Assembly: GCF_000568405.1 (NCBI RefSeq)
Contig: NZ_ARZY01000001.1
Span: 62,001-126,000, forward strand
Length of the DNA stretch: 64,000 nucleotides
Source: Catenovulum agarivorans DS-2
Lineage (GTDB): Bacteria > Pseudomonadota > Gammaproteobacteria > Enterobacterales > Alteromonadaceae
Direction: 5' to 3'
The notes beneath the pieces were generated by a model. The model worked only from the letters and a program-made list of their open reading frames with translations, was not told the DNA's origin and did no database searches. Position 1 is the first letter of the stretch. The number at the start of each line of letters is the position of its first letter. A program made the translations under genes and the position numbers. Of this stretch, positions 33,298 to 44,606 are shown piece by piece.

Positions 33298-35553
33298 ATG
33301 AAATTTAAATTCCCTATCATTATTTTTGACGAAGATTTTCGAGCCGAAAACATTTCTGGTTCAGGTATTCGAGAACTTGCTGAAGCTATTGAAAATGCTG
33401 GCATGGATATTGTCGGATTAACAAGTTACGCTGCGCAAGGCTCAATTGCACAACTATCAAGCAGAGCCAGTGCATTTATCTATTCAATTGATGACGACGA
33501 ACTTCTAGATGAAGATGAAATGGCTAATCCACAGGCATTGGCAAGCATGCGCCTTTTTATTGCAGAGGTTAGACGCCGTAACCCAGATATTCCAGTATTT
33601 TTGTATGGTGAAACCCGTACATCGCGACATATTCCAAGCGATATATTGCGTGAATTGCATGGCTTTATTCATATGTTTGAAGACACACCAGAATTTGTTG
33701 CGAAATATATTATTCGTGAAGCGAAAAAGTATTTGCAAGCGTTAGCTCCGCCTTTTTTTAAAGAGTTGGTGCGATATGCTGAGGATGGATCCTATTCATG
33801 GCATTGCCCGGGGCACTCTGGTGGGGTGGCTTTTTTAAAGAGCCCGGTAGGACAAATGTTTCATCAATTTTTTGGTGAAAATATGTTGCGTGCCGACGTA
33901 TGTAATTCGGTCGATGAGTTGGGGCAATTATTGGATCATACTGGCCCTATTGCGGCCAGCGAAGAAAATGCGGCGCGCATTTTTAACTGTGATCACCTAT
34001 TTTTTGTCACGAATGGTACATCGACTTCAAACAAGATAGTGTGGCACTCAACTGTTGCACCCGGTGATATTGTTGTTGTTGATCGTAACTGCCATAAATC
34101 AATTTTACATTCGATCATCATGACAGGCGCGATACCCGTGTTTTTAATGCCAACGCGCAATCATTACGGCATAATTGGGCCAATTCCCAAGTGTGAATTT
34201 AGCGCTGAAGCGATCAAAGCTAAGATCGCAAAAAATAAATTTGCGGCCAATGCTAAAAGTAAAACACCACGCATTTTAACTATTACTCAAAGCACGTATG
34301 ACGGCGTGTTATACAATGTTGAGCAAATCAAACATGAACTAGATAACTATATCGACACGTTACATTTTGACGAAGCTTGGTTACCGCATGCGACATTTCA
34401 TGAATATTACCAAGATATGCATGCGATTAGCCAAACCGGTGAGCGAGCGGACAATACGGTAATATTTGCAACACAGTCGACCCATAAATTATTAGCAGGG
34501 TTGTCGCAAGCGTCGCAAATCTTGGTACAAAATGCGAGTTTACGTCAGTTGGATACGCATAGGTTCAACGAATCGTATTTAATGCATTCGTCAACCAGCC
34601 CACAGTATTCGATTATTGCATCTTGTGATGTTGCCGCGGCTATGATGGAACAGCCTGGCGGCCGTACTTTAGTTGAAGAATCAATCAACGAAGCAATTGA
34701 ATTTAGGCGTGCTATGCGCAAAGTAGACCATGAATATGGTGAACATGATTGGTGGTTTAAAGTTTGGGGGCCCGATAGCCTGCCTGAAGAAGGGATTGGT
34801 AGTCAAGATAACTGGATTATTCGTCAGCAGGACAGCTGGCACGGGTTTGCTGACATATCTGAAGATTTTAATATGTTAGATCCGATAAAAGCTACGCTGG
34901 TCACGCCTGGACTAGATATTCATGGTGAGTTCTCGAAATTAGGCATTCCCGCTGTGATTGTGACTAAGTATTTATCCGAGCATGGCATAGTGGTTGAAAA
35001 AACTGGGCTGTATTCATTTTTTATCATGTTTACCATAGGTATTACTAAAGGCCGATGGAATTCGCTGGTTACAGAGTTGCAGCAGTTTAAAGATGATTAT
35101 GATGCAAATATACCTTTGCACCGAGTGATGCCACAATTTGTCGGCAAATGCCCACAATATGCGCGAGTTGGCCTGGCTGACTTATGTCGGCAAATACACG
35201 ATATGTATCGTCGTTACGATGTTGCTCGAATAACCACGGATATGTATTTGTCGGATATTGAAACTGCAATGTTGCCAGCAGATGCCTGGGCAAAAATGGC
35301 CCATAGAGAAGTAGAGCGGGTGAGTATTGATGAGCTAGCGGGCAGAATTACCGCAATGCTGGTAACACCTTATCCTCCAGGGATCCCACTAATGGTCCCA
35401 GGTGAGCGCTTTAATGCAACCATAATAAAATATTTGCAGTTTGCGCGAGATTTTAATAATGAGTTTGCAGGTTTCGAAACCGATGTACATGGTTTGATAA
35501 AGCAACAAGTTGATGGTGCTTTAAAGTATTATGTCGACGTTGTAGTTGAATAA
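33298..35553 (+). CDS. Lysine/arginine/ornithine decarboxylase (LdcA-like)
   Basis: A 751-residue PLP enzyme of the large, wing-domain-containing Orn/Lys/Arg decarboxylase family; it removes CO2 from a basic amino acid to give cadaverine, agmatine or putrescine. The N-terminal wing spans about 1-140, the PLP domain about 150-560, with the Schiff-base Lys in TQSTHKLLAGLSQAS near residue 402 and the substrate-side HFDEAW near 352. Overall similarity and length recall LdcA of Pseudomonas, so lysine is the first guess; the substrate is not certain. Single gene ending at a strong terminator. Confidence 0.92.
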   Translation: MKFKFPIIIFDEDFRAENISGSGIRELAEAIENAGMDIVGLTSYAAQGSIAQLSSRASAFIYSIDDDELLDEDEMANPQALASMRLFIAEVRRRNPDIPVFLYGETRTSRHIPSDILRELHGFIHMFEDTPEFVAKYIIREAKKYLQALAPPFFKELVRYAEDGSYSWHCPGHSGGVAFLKSPVGQMFHQFFGENMLRADVCNSVDELGQLLDHTGPIAASEENAARIFNCDHLFFVTNGTSTSNKIVWHSTVAPGDIVVVDRNCHKSILHSIIMTGAIPVFLMPTRNHYGIIGPIPKCEFSAEAIKAKIAKNKFAANAKSKTPRILTITQSTYDGVLYNVEQIKHELDNYIDTLHFDEAWLPHATFHEYYQDMHAISQTGERADNTVIFATQSTHKLLAGLSQASQILVQNASLRQLDTHRFNESYLMHSSTSPQYSIIASCDVAAAMMEQPGGRTLVEESINEAIEFRRAMRKVDHEYGEHDWWFKVWGPDSLPEEGIGSQDNWIIRQQDSWHGFADISEDFNMLDPIKATLVTPGLDIHGEFSKLGIPAVIVTKYLSEHGIVVEKTGLYSFFIMFTIGITKGRWNSLVTELQQFKDDYDANIPLHRVMPQFVGKCPQYARVGLADLCRQIHDMYRRYDVARITTDMYLSDIETAMLPADAWAKMAHREVERVSIDELAGRITAMLVTPYPPGIPLMVPGERFNATIIKYLQFARDFNNEFAGFETDVHGLIKQQVDGALKYYVDVVVE

Positions 35554-35587
35554 CTAACTGGTTATTCAGAGTTTGGGTTAACTATAA

Positions 35588-35626
35588 AAAATGGCAGCCT
35601 ACTAGGCTCTACTAGGCTGCCATTTT
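35588..35626. terminator. Bidirectional terminator after the decarboxylase gene
   Basis: AAAATGGCAGCCTA (35588-35601) pairs with TAGGCTGCCATTTT (35613-35626) over an 11-base loop. It lies between two convergent genes and can work on both strands. Confidence 0.9.
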
Positions 35627-35658
35627 AGAATACAAGCTTGGCAAGATTAACCCGATCA

Positions 35659-36426
35659 TTACCATTTCTTTTTCGGTTGAAAAAGCATGTCCAAGTCGTC
35701 TTTTTCTTCTGCTTGTTTTTTTATTCTGTCGCGAGCGTTAGAGTTTTTGAGCTCTTCGTTGATTTCGGCTAAGGTTTTTTCTAGTTCAGCTTTACGTTGG
35801 TTAATATAATCGTCTCTGACTGGCTGCGATGTAATGGTTGACAAGGCTTTTTCAAAATATTGGCGAGCTGAACCAAGCATTTGTCCTTGACGGGCAGATT
35901 GGCCACGATTCATTAAACTTTCAACATTTATTCTTAACTGCAGCCTGTCAAGGCGCTTGTCTTCATTCATAAATAAATGAGTATCAACTTTGCCTTTACT
36001 ATGTTCTGCTCGCAGGGCTGAACGCAATTTTTTGATACTTTGCAAAAGGGCAATGGTTGCTCTTTCGTCATCTGGTAATGCAAAGCTGTCTTCCGACTGA
36101 ACCTTTTCGTTCGGATCCATACTTTGCACACGGCCTTGAGCATCCCTAACACGTTGTTTTAGCTCGTTGGATTCAGGCATGAGCTCATACATGTTTTTTA
36201 CTGCATCTAAAACACGCTGGTGCAATACCAAAACAAGTTGATTACTAACAGGTATATTGCCTATGTTCATTAACAGAGATTCAGTATCTTCAATGACAGC
36301 TTTATATTTTGCTATTTCGTTACGTTTTTCAGCTTCCACCTTTTCTTTGTGCTGCTGAACTGCATTTATAACTATGGCTAACACTACAAGAGCGACGACA
36401 AGCGCTATTACAATAGAAAAAATCAT
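35659..36426 (-). CDS. Membrane-anchored coiled-coil protein
   Basis: A 255-residue protein with a single N-terminal membrane helix (about 3-22) and an otherwise charged, almost all-helical body with predicted coiled coils at about 25-55 and 200-245. No catalytic motif is visible. Proteins of this layout are conserved in Alteromonadales but I cannot name a family. It could be an envelope scaffold. Start ATG 36426; single gene, convergent with the decarboxylase and followed by a terminator. Confidence 0.6.
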   Translation of the reverse strand: MIFSIVIALVVALVVLAIVINAVQQHKEKVEAEKRNEIAKYKAVIEDTESLLMNIGNIPVSNQLVLVLHQRVLDAVKNMYELMPESNELKQRVRDAQGRVQSMDPNEKVQSEDSFALPDDERATIALLQSIKKLRSALRAEHSKGKVDTHLFMNEDKRLDRLQLRINVESLMNRGQSARQGQMLGSARQYFEKALSTITSQPVRDDYINQRKAELEKTLAEINEELKNSNARDRIKKQAEEKDDLDMLFQPKKKW

Positions 36427-36532
36427 CTCAAATCCTGATTGAATAGGGTTATTATTGTTAAATTTTTAACCTTCTGATAGTACAAGAATAATCGTTATTA
36501 GTCGACTTGCAAATAGTAGAAGACAAAATTGT

Positions 36533-37222
36533 TTATGGAAGTATCAGTTTGAACACGCTCCCATTGTATTTGCCGCCATTTTTTAGCTCAATTCGACCTG
36601 TATTTTTATTGTTGGTATGTGCGCTGGCAATCATTCTTGCAAAAAATAAGCCCAGACCAGTGCGACCAGTAGATAAATTTAGCTCTTGCATTGGCATATC
36701 GATAAGTTGCAACATTTCAGGTGGGTAACCATTGCCGTTATCTTCAATACAAATCTCTAGTTGATCATTGTAAATAGCCGCAGAAATTTTGATTAAGTTT
36801 TTGCTATAACGCATTGCGTTGATAAAAATATCGTTGAGTAAATTACCAATTAAATCGAGATCGAAAAACCAACACAAGTCGTCATCAACCTCTAGTTCTA
36901 TGGTTAAGCCTTTCTTTTCAATGTATAGCTCATTTTTGGCTAACATTTCTTCGACCAAATCAGCCACAAAATTTTCTTCTATGGTCAGCGGGAGCTGGTG
37001 TTTTTCAGCTCGGTACAAAGATAAAAGTTGTAAAAGGTTAGTGTTTAGTCGAGAGGCTTCGTAGTGCAGGCTCGCTAATTCAGTTGCTTGCTCGGGATCA
37101 TGCTGAGCGCAGTTTTGACCCAAATGCTCTATTGATTGAATCAGCATACATAAAGAGTTTTTCATATCGTGTACCGCGGATGCCAACACGGTCGAGAAGT
37201 CTATTTGTGGATCTCTGTCCAT
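36533..37222 (-). CDS. Short soluble histidine kinase
   Basis: A 229-residue protein consisting of a phosphoacceptor helix pair and an HATPase domain only. The H box is VHDMKNSLCML near residue 17, with His18 as acceptor. The ATP lid shows N box NDIFINAMRYSK near 137, G1 EDNGNGYP near 166 and G2 GRTGLGLFFARMI near 193. There is no membrane segment, PAS or HAMP domain, and no adjacent response-regulator gene. It must be steered by a partner or serve as a phosphatase. Start ATG 37222, divergent from cysB. Confidence 0.85.
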   Translation of the reverse strand: MDRDPQIDFSTVLASAVHDMKNSLCMLIQSIEHLGQNCAQHDPEQATELASLHYEASRLNTNLLQLLSLYRAEKHQLPLTIEENFVADLVEEMLAKNELYIEKKGLTIELEVDDDLCWFFDLDLIGNLLNDIFINAMRYSKNLIKISAAIYNDQLEICIEDNGNGYPPEMLQLIDMPMQELNLSTGRTGLGLFFARMIASAHTNNKNTGRIELKNGGKYNGSVFKLILP

Positions 37223-37427
37223 TTTATGCCTCTTAATTTTGTGGCTTGTGCTGTGTCAATGATTAAAATAGTCGATTGCTCAAAAACTAGCAAAGGCTGT
37301 CAATCATTTTTGGCTTTATATGGAATTTACGCTAAAAGTGGTAATTAATCATCGAATTTTATTTTTACCCAGTATAAACTTAAGAAAAAGTAATAAAACC
37401 CTAACAAACTATTCTAAATCAGAATAA

Positions 37428-38994
<1,567 letters not shown>

Positions 38995-39008
38995 TGATTG
39001 TAACCAAC

Positions 39009-40412
39009 TTACGCCTGCTGCAATTGTTCGCTAAGAACTGGTAGAATTTTTGAAACTTTGTCAAAAGTTTCTTTGTATTCATGCGCACATTTTGAGTCGT
39101 AAACAAGACCCCCGCCAGCCCAGCAGTGGATTTGCTGCGAGTCTGCAACTAAAGTTCTAATGGCGATATTAGTATCCATATTGCCACGCCAGTCAATAAA
39201 ACCGATTGCGCCACAATAAATTGTGCGCCTGTGTGGTTCTAACTCTTCAATAATTTCCATTGCTCTTACTTTAGGGGCACCTGTAATACTGCCGCCAGGA
39301 AAACAAGCTTTTAGCAAATCAAAGGCATTTTTACCTTGGTTTAACTCACCTGTAACTGTACTCACCAAATGATGAACAGCAGGAAAGCTCTCGACATCAA
39401 ATAATTTAGGAACTTTAACTGTACCAGCTGCGCAAACTTTACTGATGTCATTGCGTAACAAGTCTACAATCATCAGGTTTTCAGCTCGGTCTTTGGCTGA
39501 ACCCTTAAGCTTATCTATTTGTTGTTGATCTTGCTGAACAGATTGACCACGTGCTAATGTGCCTTTAATTGGTTTGGTTTCTACTCGCTGGCCTTGTACC
39601 TGCAAAAATCGCTCGGGCGATATCGATAAAACACTGTGGTGTCCTTGTTGAATAAACGCGGAAAATGGTGCTTTATTTTTTGCTCTTAAATTTAAGTATG
39701 CTTGCCAAGTACAACCCGAATATTCAGCGCTAAATCTTTGCGCTAGGTTTATTTGATAACAATCACCTGATCGTAAGTAATGTTTTACTTGATTAAATTT
39801 GTCTTGGTAGGCGGTTTTACTCATATTTGACTGCCATTCAGTCAACAAGCAAAAACGATTGTCCTTGGTTGTGGCTTGTTGGTAGCGGTTTAGCCAATTC
39901 TCAATGCGCTTTAATTCAGGTTGATAGTCGAGTGCGTACCACTGTTTGTTTTGGTTGTCTTTGATGAGCGCAAAATCAAATATGCCAATGTACATATCTG
40001 GCAATTGTATGTCTGCCAACGCTATTTCTGGTAGCTTTTCGATACTGCGACCTAAGTCGTAAGAGAACCAACCTACGGTACCACCAGCAAATGGCAAATG
40101 GCTAAGATCATTGGACGCTAGTTTATCGATTGGCATTAATTCTTTGTGCAAGCGTCTAGCCGCTCTAAAAGGGTCTTCTGAACTCTCAGAAAGATAGCCA
40201 CCATTTAGTAATTTTATTTGGGTTTTACCCATTTGGTAGCGTAAAGTTGCCAATGGTTGACAGAGTAATATATCGTAGCGACTGTTTTGATGCTGAGCGT
40301 TTGCAGAGTCCAAAAACATCGCACCATTTTCATGGGCTACGACCGAAAAAATACTAGCTGCGTCGATATTTGGCGACAGCTCAAGTTGTGTACAATATGG
40401 GCTGGTGTTCAT
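39009..40412 (-). CDS. pabB: Aminodeoxychorismate synthase component I
   Basis: PabB turns chorismate and ammonia into 4-amino-4-deoxychorismate for folate, with PabA supplying ammonia. The 467-residue protein has the chorismate-binding core: QINLAQRFSAEYSG near residue 225, SPERFLQVQG near 265, KPIKGTLARG near 280, AENLMIVDLLRNDI near 307 and PGGSITGAPKVRAMEII near 370. PIKGT marks PabB-type rather than TrpE-type active sites. No pabA in the window. Start ATG 40412, divergent from the fumarase gene. Confidence 0.95.
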   Translation of the reverse strand: MNTSPYCTQLELSPNIDAASIFSVVAHENGAMFLDSANAQHQNSRYDILLCQPLATLRYQMGKTQIKLLNGGYLSESSEDPFRAARRLHKELMPIDKLASNDLSHLPFAGGTVGWFSYDLGRSIEKLPEIALADIQLPDMYIGIFDFALIKDNQNKQWYALDYQPELKRIENWLNRYQQATTKDNRFCLLTEWQSNMSKTAYQDKFNQVKHYLRSGDCYQINLAQRFSAEYSGCTWQAYLNLRAKNKAPFSAFIQQGHHSVLSISPERFLQVQGQRVETKPIKGTLARGQSVQQDQQQIDKLKGSAKDRAENLMIVDLLRNDISKVCAAGTVKVPKLFDVESFPAVHHLVSTVTGELNQGKNAFDLLKACFPGGSITGAPKVRAMEIIEELEPHRRTIYCGAIGFIDWRGNMDTNIAIRTLVADSQQIHCWAGGGLVYDSKCAHEYKETFDKVSKILPVLSEQLQQA

Positions 40413-40509
40413 TTAAACAATTGCATGTGCCAATGGCGAGAAATGGACAACAAGGTTATCATATTGCACGCTTATTGGAAAATAGATATCAAGCCACCGA
40501 GGAAATACC

Positions 40510-42036
40510 ATGACAGTCATAAAGCAACAAGACTTTATTGAAAGCATTGCTGATGCTTTACAGTTTATCTCCTATTATCATCCGTTAGATTATATTCAAG
40601 CCGTTGAAGCTGCTTACAAGAAAGAAATTAACCCCGCAGCTAAAGATGCTATGGCGCAAATTCTAATCAACTCGCGCATGTCAGCTGAAGGCCACAGACC
40701 TATTTGCCAAGACACAGGTATAGTGACCTGTTTTGTTAAAATTGGTATGCAAGTGCAGTGGGACAAACATGATTTGACTGTGCAACAGATGGTTGATGAA
40801 GGTACACGACGAGCTTATTTGAACCCAGATAATCCATTGCGTGCATCAATTGTTGCAGATCCTGCTGGAGCAAGAAAAAACACCAAAGATAATGCACCTG
40901 CTGTTGTTCATATTGATATGGTTGCGGGTGACAAAATTGAAGTGATGATCGCTGCGAAAGGCGGTGGCTCTGAAAATAAATCGAAGATGGTGATGTTAAA
41001 CCCAAGCGATTCAATTGTGGACTGGGTATTAAAAACATTACCAACTATGGGCGCGGGTTGGTGTCCACCAGGTATGTTAGGCATAGGTATTGGTGGTACT
41101 GCAGAAAAAGCGGCGGTTCTTGCCAAAGAAAGTTTAATGGAATCGGTTGATATTCAAGAGCTATTAGAGCGTGGCGCACAAAATGCGGAAGAAGAGTTAC
41201 GTTTAGAGCTGTATAAAAAAGTCAACGACCTAGGCATAGGAGCACAAGGTTTAGGTGGTTTAACAACTGTTGTTGATATTAAAGTTAAAACCGCACCTAC
41301 TCATGCTGCGTCGAAACCTGTGGTGATGATCCCTAACTGCGCAGCAACACGTCATGCACATTTTTATTTAGATGGTTCAGGCCCAGCTGATCTAACCCCG
41401 CCTAAATTGGAAGATTGGCCTGAGGTTACTTGGGAAATTGGTGATAATGTTCGCCGAGTAAATGTAGACCAAATCACTAAAGAAGAAACGCAAAGCTGGA
41501 AAGCGGGTGATACTGTATTGTTATCGGGTAAAATTTTAACCGGTCGTGATGCAGCACATAAGCGTATTCAAGAGTATTTGGCACGTGGTGAAGCTTTGCC
41601 GAACGGTGTTGATTTTAACGGTCGTTTTATTTACTACGTTGGTCCAGTTGATGCGGTCGGTAATGAAGTTGTCGGCCCTGCAGGCCCAACAACTGCAACT
41701 CGTATGGATAAATTTACTGATATGATGTTAGCAGAAGCCGGTTTGATGGGCATGATTGGTAAAGCTGAGCGAGGTCCTGCTGCCGTTGAATCGATCAAAA
41801 AGCATAAAGCCGTTTATTTAATGGCGGTGGGTGGTGCTGCATATTTAGTTGCTAAAGCTATTAAAAAGTCAAAAGTCGTGGCTTTTGATGATTTAGGTAT
41901 GGAAGCCATCTACGAATTTGAAGTAGAAGATATGCCAGTCACGGTAGCAGTTGATTCTGATGGCAACAATGTTCACGAAACAGGCCCTGCAATTTGGAGC
42001 GCTAAAATTGCTGAGTTAGATGAAAAACTAAATTAA
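40510..42036 (+). CDS. Class I fumarate hydratase ([4Fe-4S])
   Basis: A 508-residue fumarase of the FumA/FumB type, which hydrates fumarate to malate with an oxygen-sensitive [4Fe-4S] cluster. Cluster cysteines are in RPICQDTG near 59, GWCPPGMLG near 185 and NCAATRHAHFYLDGSG near 278. The C-terminal domain ends in AKIAELDEK. It stands alone and is followed by a hairpin. E. coli symbols fumA/fumB cannot be chosen between. Confidence 0.95.
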   Translation: MTVIKQQDFIESIADALQFISYYHPLDYIQAVEAAYKKEINPAAKDAMAQILINSRMSAEGHRPICQDTGIVTCFVKIGMQVQWDKHDLTVQQMVDEGTRRAYLNPDNPLRASIVADPAGARKNTKDNAPAVVHIDMVAGDKIEVMIAAKGGGSENKSKMVMLNPSDSIVDWVLKTLPTMGAGWCPPGMLGIGIGGTAEKAAVLAKESLMESVDIQELLERGAQNAEEELRLELYKKVNDLGIGAQGLGGLTTVVDIKVKTAPTHAASKPVVMIPNCAATRHAHFYLDGSGPADLTPPKLEDWPEVTWEIGDNVRRVNVDQITKEETQSWKAGDTVLLSGKILTGRDAAHKRIQEYLARGEALPNGVDFNGRFIYYVGPVDAVGNEVVGPAGPTTATRMDKFTDMMLAEAGLMGMIGKAERGPAAVESIKKHKAVYLMAVGGAAYLVAKAIKKSKVVAFDDLGMEAIYEFEVEDMPVTVAVDSDGNNVHETGPAIWSAKIAELDEKLN

Positions 42037-42047
42037 TTGGCCGATTG

Positions 42048-42073
42048 AGCGGTAGGGCATAAGCACTACCGCT
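42048..42073. terminator. Hairpin between fumarase and binding-protein genes
   Basis: AGCGGTAG (42048-42055) pairs with CTACCGCT (42066-42073) over a 10-base loop. The right arm includes the stop of the convergent gene. The T runs are short, so its strength is uncertain. Confidence 0.5.
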
Positions 42074-43187
42074 GCTTTAGTAAGGATTGCACGTTAAAGT
42101 TATAATGCACCAAGCTAGGATTAAAACACTTACTTAACTTTTTAAAATCGTTTTTATTCCATCCATTGCCCGTTACAAGCTCGCTCACTTGCGTTAAATT
42201 ATCCTGTGTCAACGGGTGTAACCGAGTCGTAATTGTCGAGCCAGTTTCATCGACGAAGTCTAAGCCATTTAAATAATCTAGCGCTAATACTAACGCCCAT
42301 GCACCTTCTAAAAAGTGCCCACCGTAACTAACGGATATCTGTTTTGTCTTTATTGCTTCAATCGCTTGAGGTGTCCAATCAAACGAGCCGATGGTGATGT
42401 TATTTTGCTGCTCGGTTGGTAACTCTTGAATCGCTTCGGCACTGCCTACTCCAATCGACGCAGCAGCTGTCCAAATAATATTGGTTTCTTTAACGCGTGA
42501 GAGTATTTTCTGGGTAACAGAGTAGCCATTAACAGCGCTCCAATCTACATGAATTGTTGGTAATAATGATATTGCATGTTGCTGACTATAATTAGTTAAA
42601 CCTTTGATGCGATTCTCACTGACCATAGATTGTGCTTGGCCAGCAATCACAGCAATGGTGTTATTGCTTGTATCATCACGGATAAGGTACTGGGCAAGTT
42701 GATAACCTGCATTGGTGTCGTCGGGACTGATATGGGCTAACCAGTAGGTAAATTTTTCTCTAGGTTGACCAGTTTGTAATATGGTTGCAGTTGGCAGGCT
42801 GGTATTCACACTGATAAATGGAATTTGTTTTTGTTCAAAAAAACGCAATATACTCACCTCGCCATGCAAATAAAAATAACCTATAACAAGGTCTGGTTTG
42901 GGAGATTGTGCCAACTTTTGCTGGATGGCGTTGACAAAAACATATCTGTTTCGGGTGTTTTTTGGTAATGAAATAACCTGGTAGTTTAGTTGTAAATCTT
43001 GTGCTGCAGCCGTTGATGCAAGGGTAAATTGTTTCCAAAAGCCGACGTCTGTGCTATCGGGCACAAAGTGGATGATGTTAAAGTCAGTTTGGCATTGTGA
43101 CGCGATGTTTGCCCATACACTGTGCACGCACAACAGGCTAGATGCTAAAGTTAGATGTTTAATATAAGTTTTCACAGGCACGTGCAT
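42066..43187 (-). CDS. Orphan periplasmic sugar-type binding protein
   Basis: A 373-residue protein with a signal peptide (about 1-27). The rest is the type I periplasmic binding fold (Peripla_BP_4, the ribose/LuxP group): PDLVIGYFYLHGEV near residue 99 and WTAAASIGVGSAEAI near 240 are in the usual places, and GAWALVLALDYLNG near 312 is a late landmark. No ABC permease or ATPase gene is near, and rmuC follows divergently. It may serve a remote transporter or a receptor, as LuxP does for LuxQ. Ligand unknown; a sugar or AI-2-like molecule is a guess. Confidence 0.8.
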   Translation of the reverse strand: MHVPVKTYIKHLTLASSLLCVHSVWANIASQCQTDFNIIHFVPDSTDVGFWKQFTLASTAAAQDLQLNYQVISLPKNTRNRYVFVNAIQQKLAQSPKPDLVIGYFYLHGEVSILRFFEQKQIPFISVNTSLPTATILQTGQPREKFTYWLAHISPDDTNAGYQLAQYLIRDDTSNNTIAVIAGQAQSMVSENRIKGLTNYSQQHAISLLPTIHVDWSAVNGYSVTQKILSRVKETNIIWTAAASIGVGSAEAIQELPTEQQNNITIGSFDWTPQAIEAIKTKQISVSYGGHFLEGAWALVLALDYLNGLDFVDETGSTITTRLHPLTQDNLTQVSELVTGNGWNKNDFKKLSKCFNPSLVHYNFNVQSLLKQR

Positions 43188-43289
43188 TTATTGGCTAGAC
43201 TCATCTTAGTATAGCGAATAATTGCCGTTGGCAACCAATTCATCAATGTGTTAAATTCACTGTAAATATTTACAGTTTATTGTTGGCTT

Positions 43290-44552
43290 ATGTTTGATCC
43301 TGCTTGGTTGTTTCCTGCTATTTTTGTTTTAAGTGCTATTTCTACTTTATTATTGATTATTTTGTGTATTGCGCGTTTTGTCAGTAAAGATAAAAATAAA
43401 TTATTGCAGGCGCAAATGCATGAATTTAATGACTTGCGGATGTCATTAATGAATCAAGTGCACGAATCATTCGCTAACCTTGAATCTAGGCAATCACAGC
43501 AATACCAGCAATTACTTAATCTGATTCATACCGCCGATAAGGCTGACTCACAACATAGAATTGAGTTGTTGGATAAACTGGCTCGACAGCATCATGAGCA
43601 TAGACAAGAATTGACCAAGGCAATCAATAGCCATAGCGAAACTGTTGCAAAGCGGCTTAACGAATTATCCAATATAACCGAAAGTCGCTTAGACAAAATG
43701 TCTCAAAAAATGAATGATAAACTTGCTGAGGGCTTTGAAAATACAGTTAAAACCTTCTCTGATATTTTACAACGATTGGCACTTATTGATGAGGCGCAGA
43801 AAAAAATTACTGAACTTTCAGGCAATGTTGTTAGTTTGCAAAGTGTTTTAACCGACAAGCGCAGTCGTGGTGCGTTTGGTGAGGTGCAGTTATATTCATT
43901 AATTGAAAATGTGCTAGCGCCTAACCAGTTTATAAAACAGTCTAAACTGTCAAACGGAAAAATTGCCGATTGCCAATTGTTATTGCCAAAACCAACAGGC
44001 AATATCGTCATTGATGCAAAATTCCCACTGGAGTCGTTTAAAAATTTGTTGCAGCCTGAAATTTCAGAGATTGAAAAACGAGCTTTTGAGCGCCAGTTTA
44101 AACAAGATATTAAAAAGCACATTCAAGACATTGCCAGCAAATATATTCTGCCACCTGAAACCGCAGAAAGTGCGATTTTATTTTTACCTGCAGAGGCTAT
44201 TTTTGCTGAAATTCATGCGTACCATTCGGATATTGTTGATTTTGCGTGGCAGCAAAAAGTTTGGTTAACGTCACCAAGCACATTGATGGCTGTGTTGACA
44301 ACTGCAAAAGCTGTATTAAAAGATGAAGCGACGCGTAGCCAAATTCATACGATTCAAAAGCACTTAATTCATTTAGCTGAAGATTTTAATCGTTTTCAAG
44401 GGCGTTTTGATATGCTTGCTCGGCATATCGATCAAGCAGCAGATGATGTTAGAAAAATTCATATATCAGCAGACAAAATTTCAACTCGGTTTAAATCGAT
44501 TGAGCAAGTGAATATTGATGAGGGGGAAGATAAGTCCGCAAAACTTTCATAA
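43290..44552 (+). CDS. rmuC: DNA recombination protein RmuC
   Basis: RmuC limits inversions at short repeats and contains a restriction-type nuclease fold. The 420-residue protein has one N-terminal membrane helix (about 10-30), a coiled coil to about 190, then the conserved core: KRSRGAFGEVQLYSLIENVL near 192, IVIDAKFPLESF near 240, and AVLTTAKAVLKDEATRSQ near 335. It is a single gene. The stop overlaps the terminator of the convergent sulA gene. Confidence 0.95.
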   Translation: MFDPAWLFPAIFVLSAISTLLLIILCIARFVSKDKNKLLQAQMHEFNDLRMSLMNQVHESFANLESRQSQQYQQLLNLIHTADKADSQHRIELLDKLARQHHEHRQELTKAINSHSETVAKRLNELSNITESRLDKMSQKMNDKLAEGFENTVKTFSDILQRLALIDEAQKKITELSGNVVSLQSVLTDKRSRGAFGEVQLYSLIENVLAPNQFIKQSKLSNGKIADCQLLLPKPTGNIVIDAKFPLESFKNLLQPEISEIEKRAFERQFKQDIKKHIQDIASKYILPPETAESAILFLPAEAIFAEIHAYHSDIVDFAWQQKVWLTSPSTLMAVLTTAKAVLKDEATRSQIHTIQKHLIHLAEDFNRFQGRFDMLARHIDQAADDVRKIHISADKISTRFKSIEQVNIDEGEDKSAKLS

Positions 44553-44573
44553 AAAAAGGCCAGTAACCTGGCC
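44551..44573 (-). terminator. Terminator of sulA
   Basis: On the minus strand GGCCAG and CTGGCC (44558-44563, 44568-44573) form a six-base stem over TTA-like loop of four bases, followed by seven T (44551-44557 as A). It starts 33 bases after the sulA stop. Confidence 0.85.
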
Positions 44574-44606
44574 GGGTGAGAGGTGCAAATGCACGAAACT
44601 GGATGT

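Noticed and set aside
43703-44122. Minus-strand frame of 139 codons inside rmuC
   Set aside because: Antisense to a conserved gene; hydrophobic-serine composition typical of shadows.
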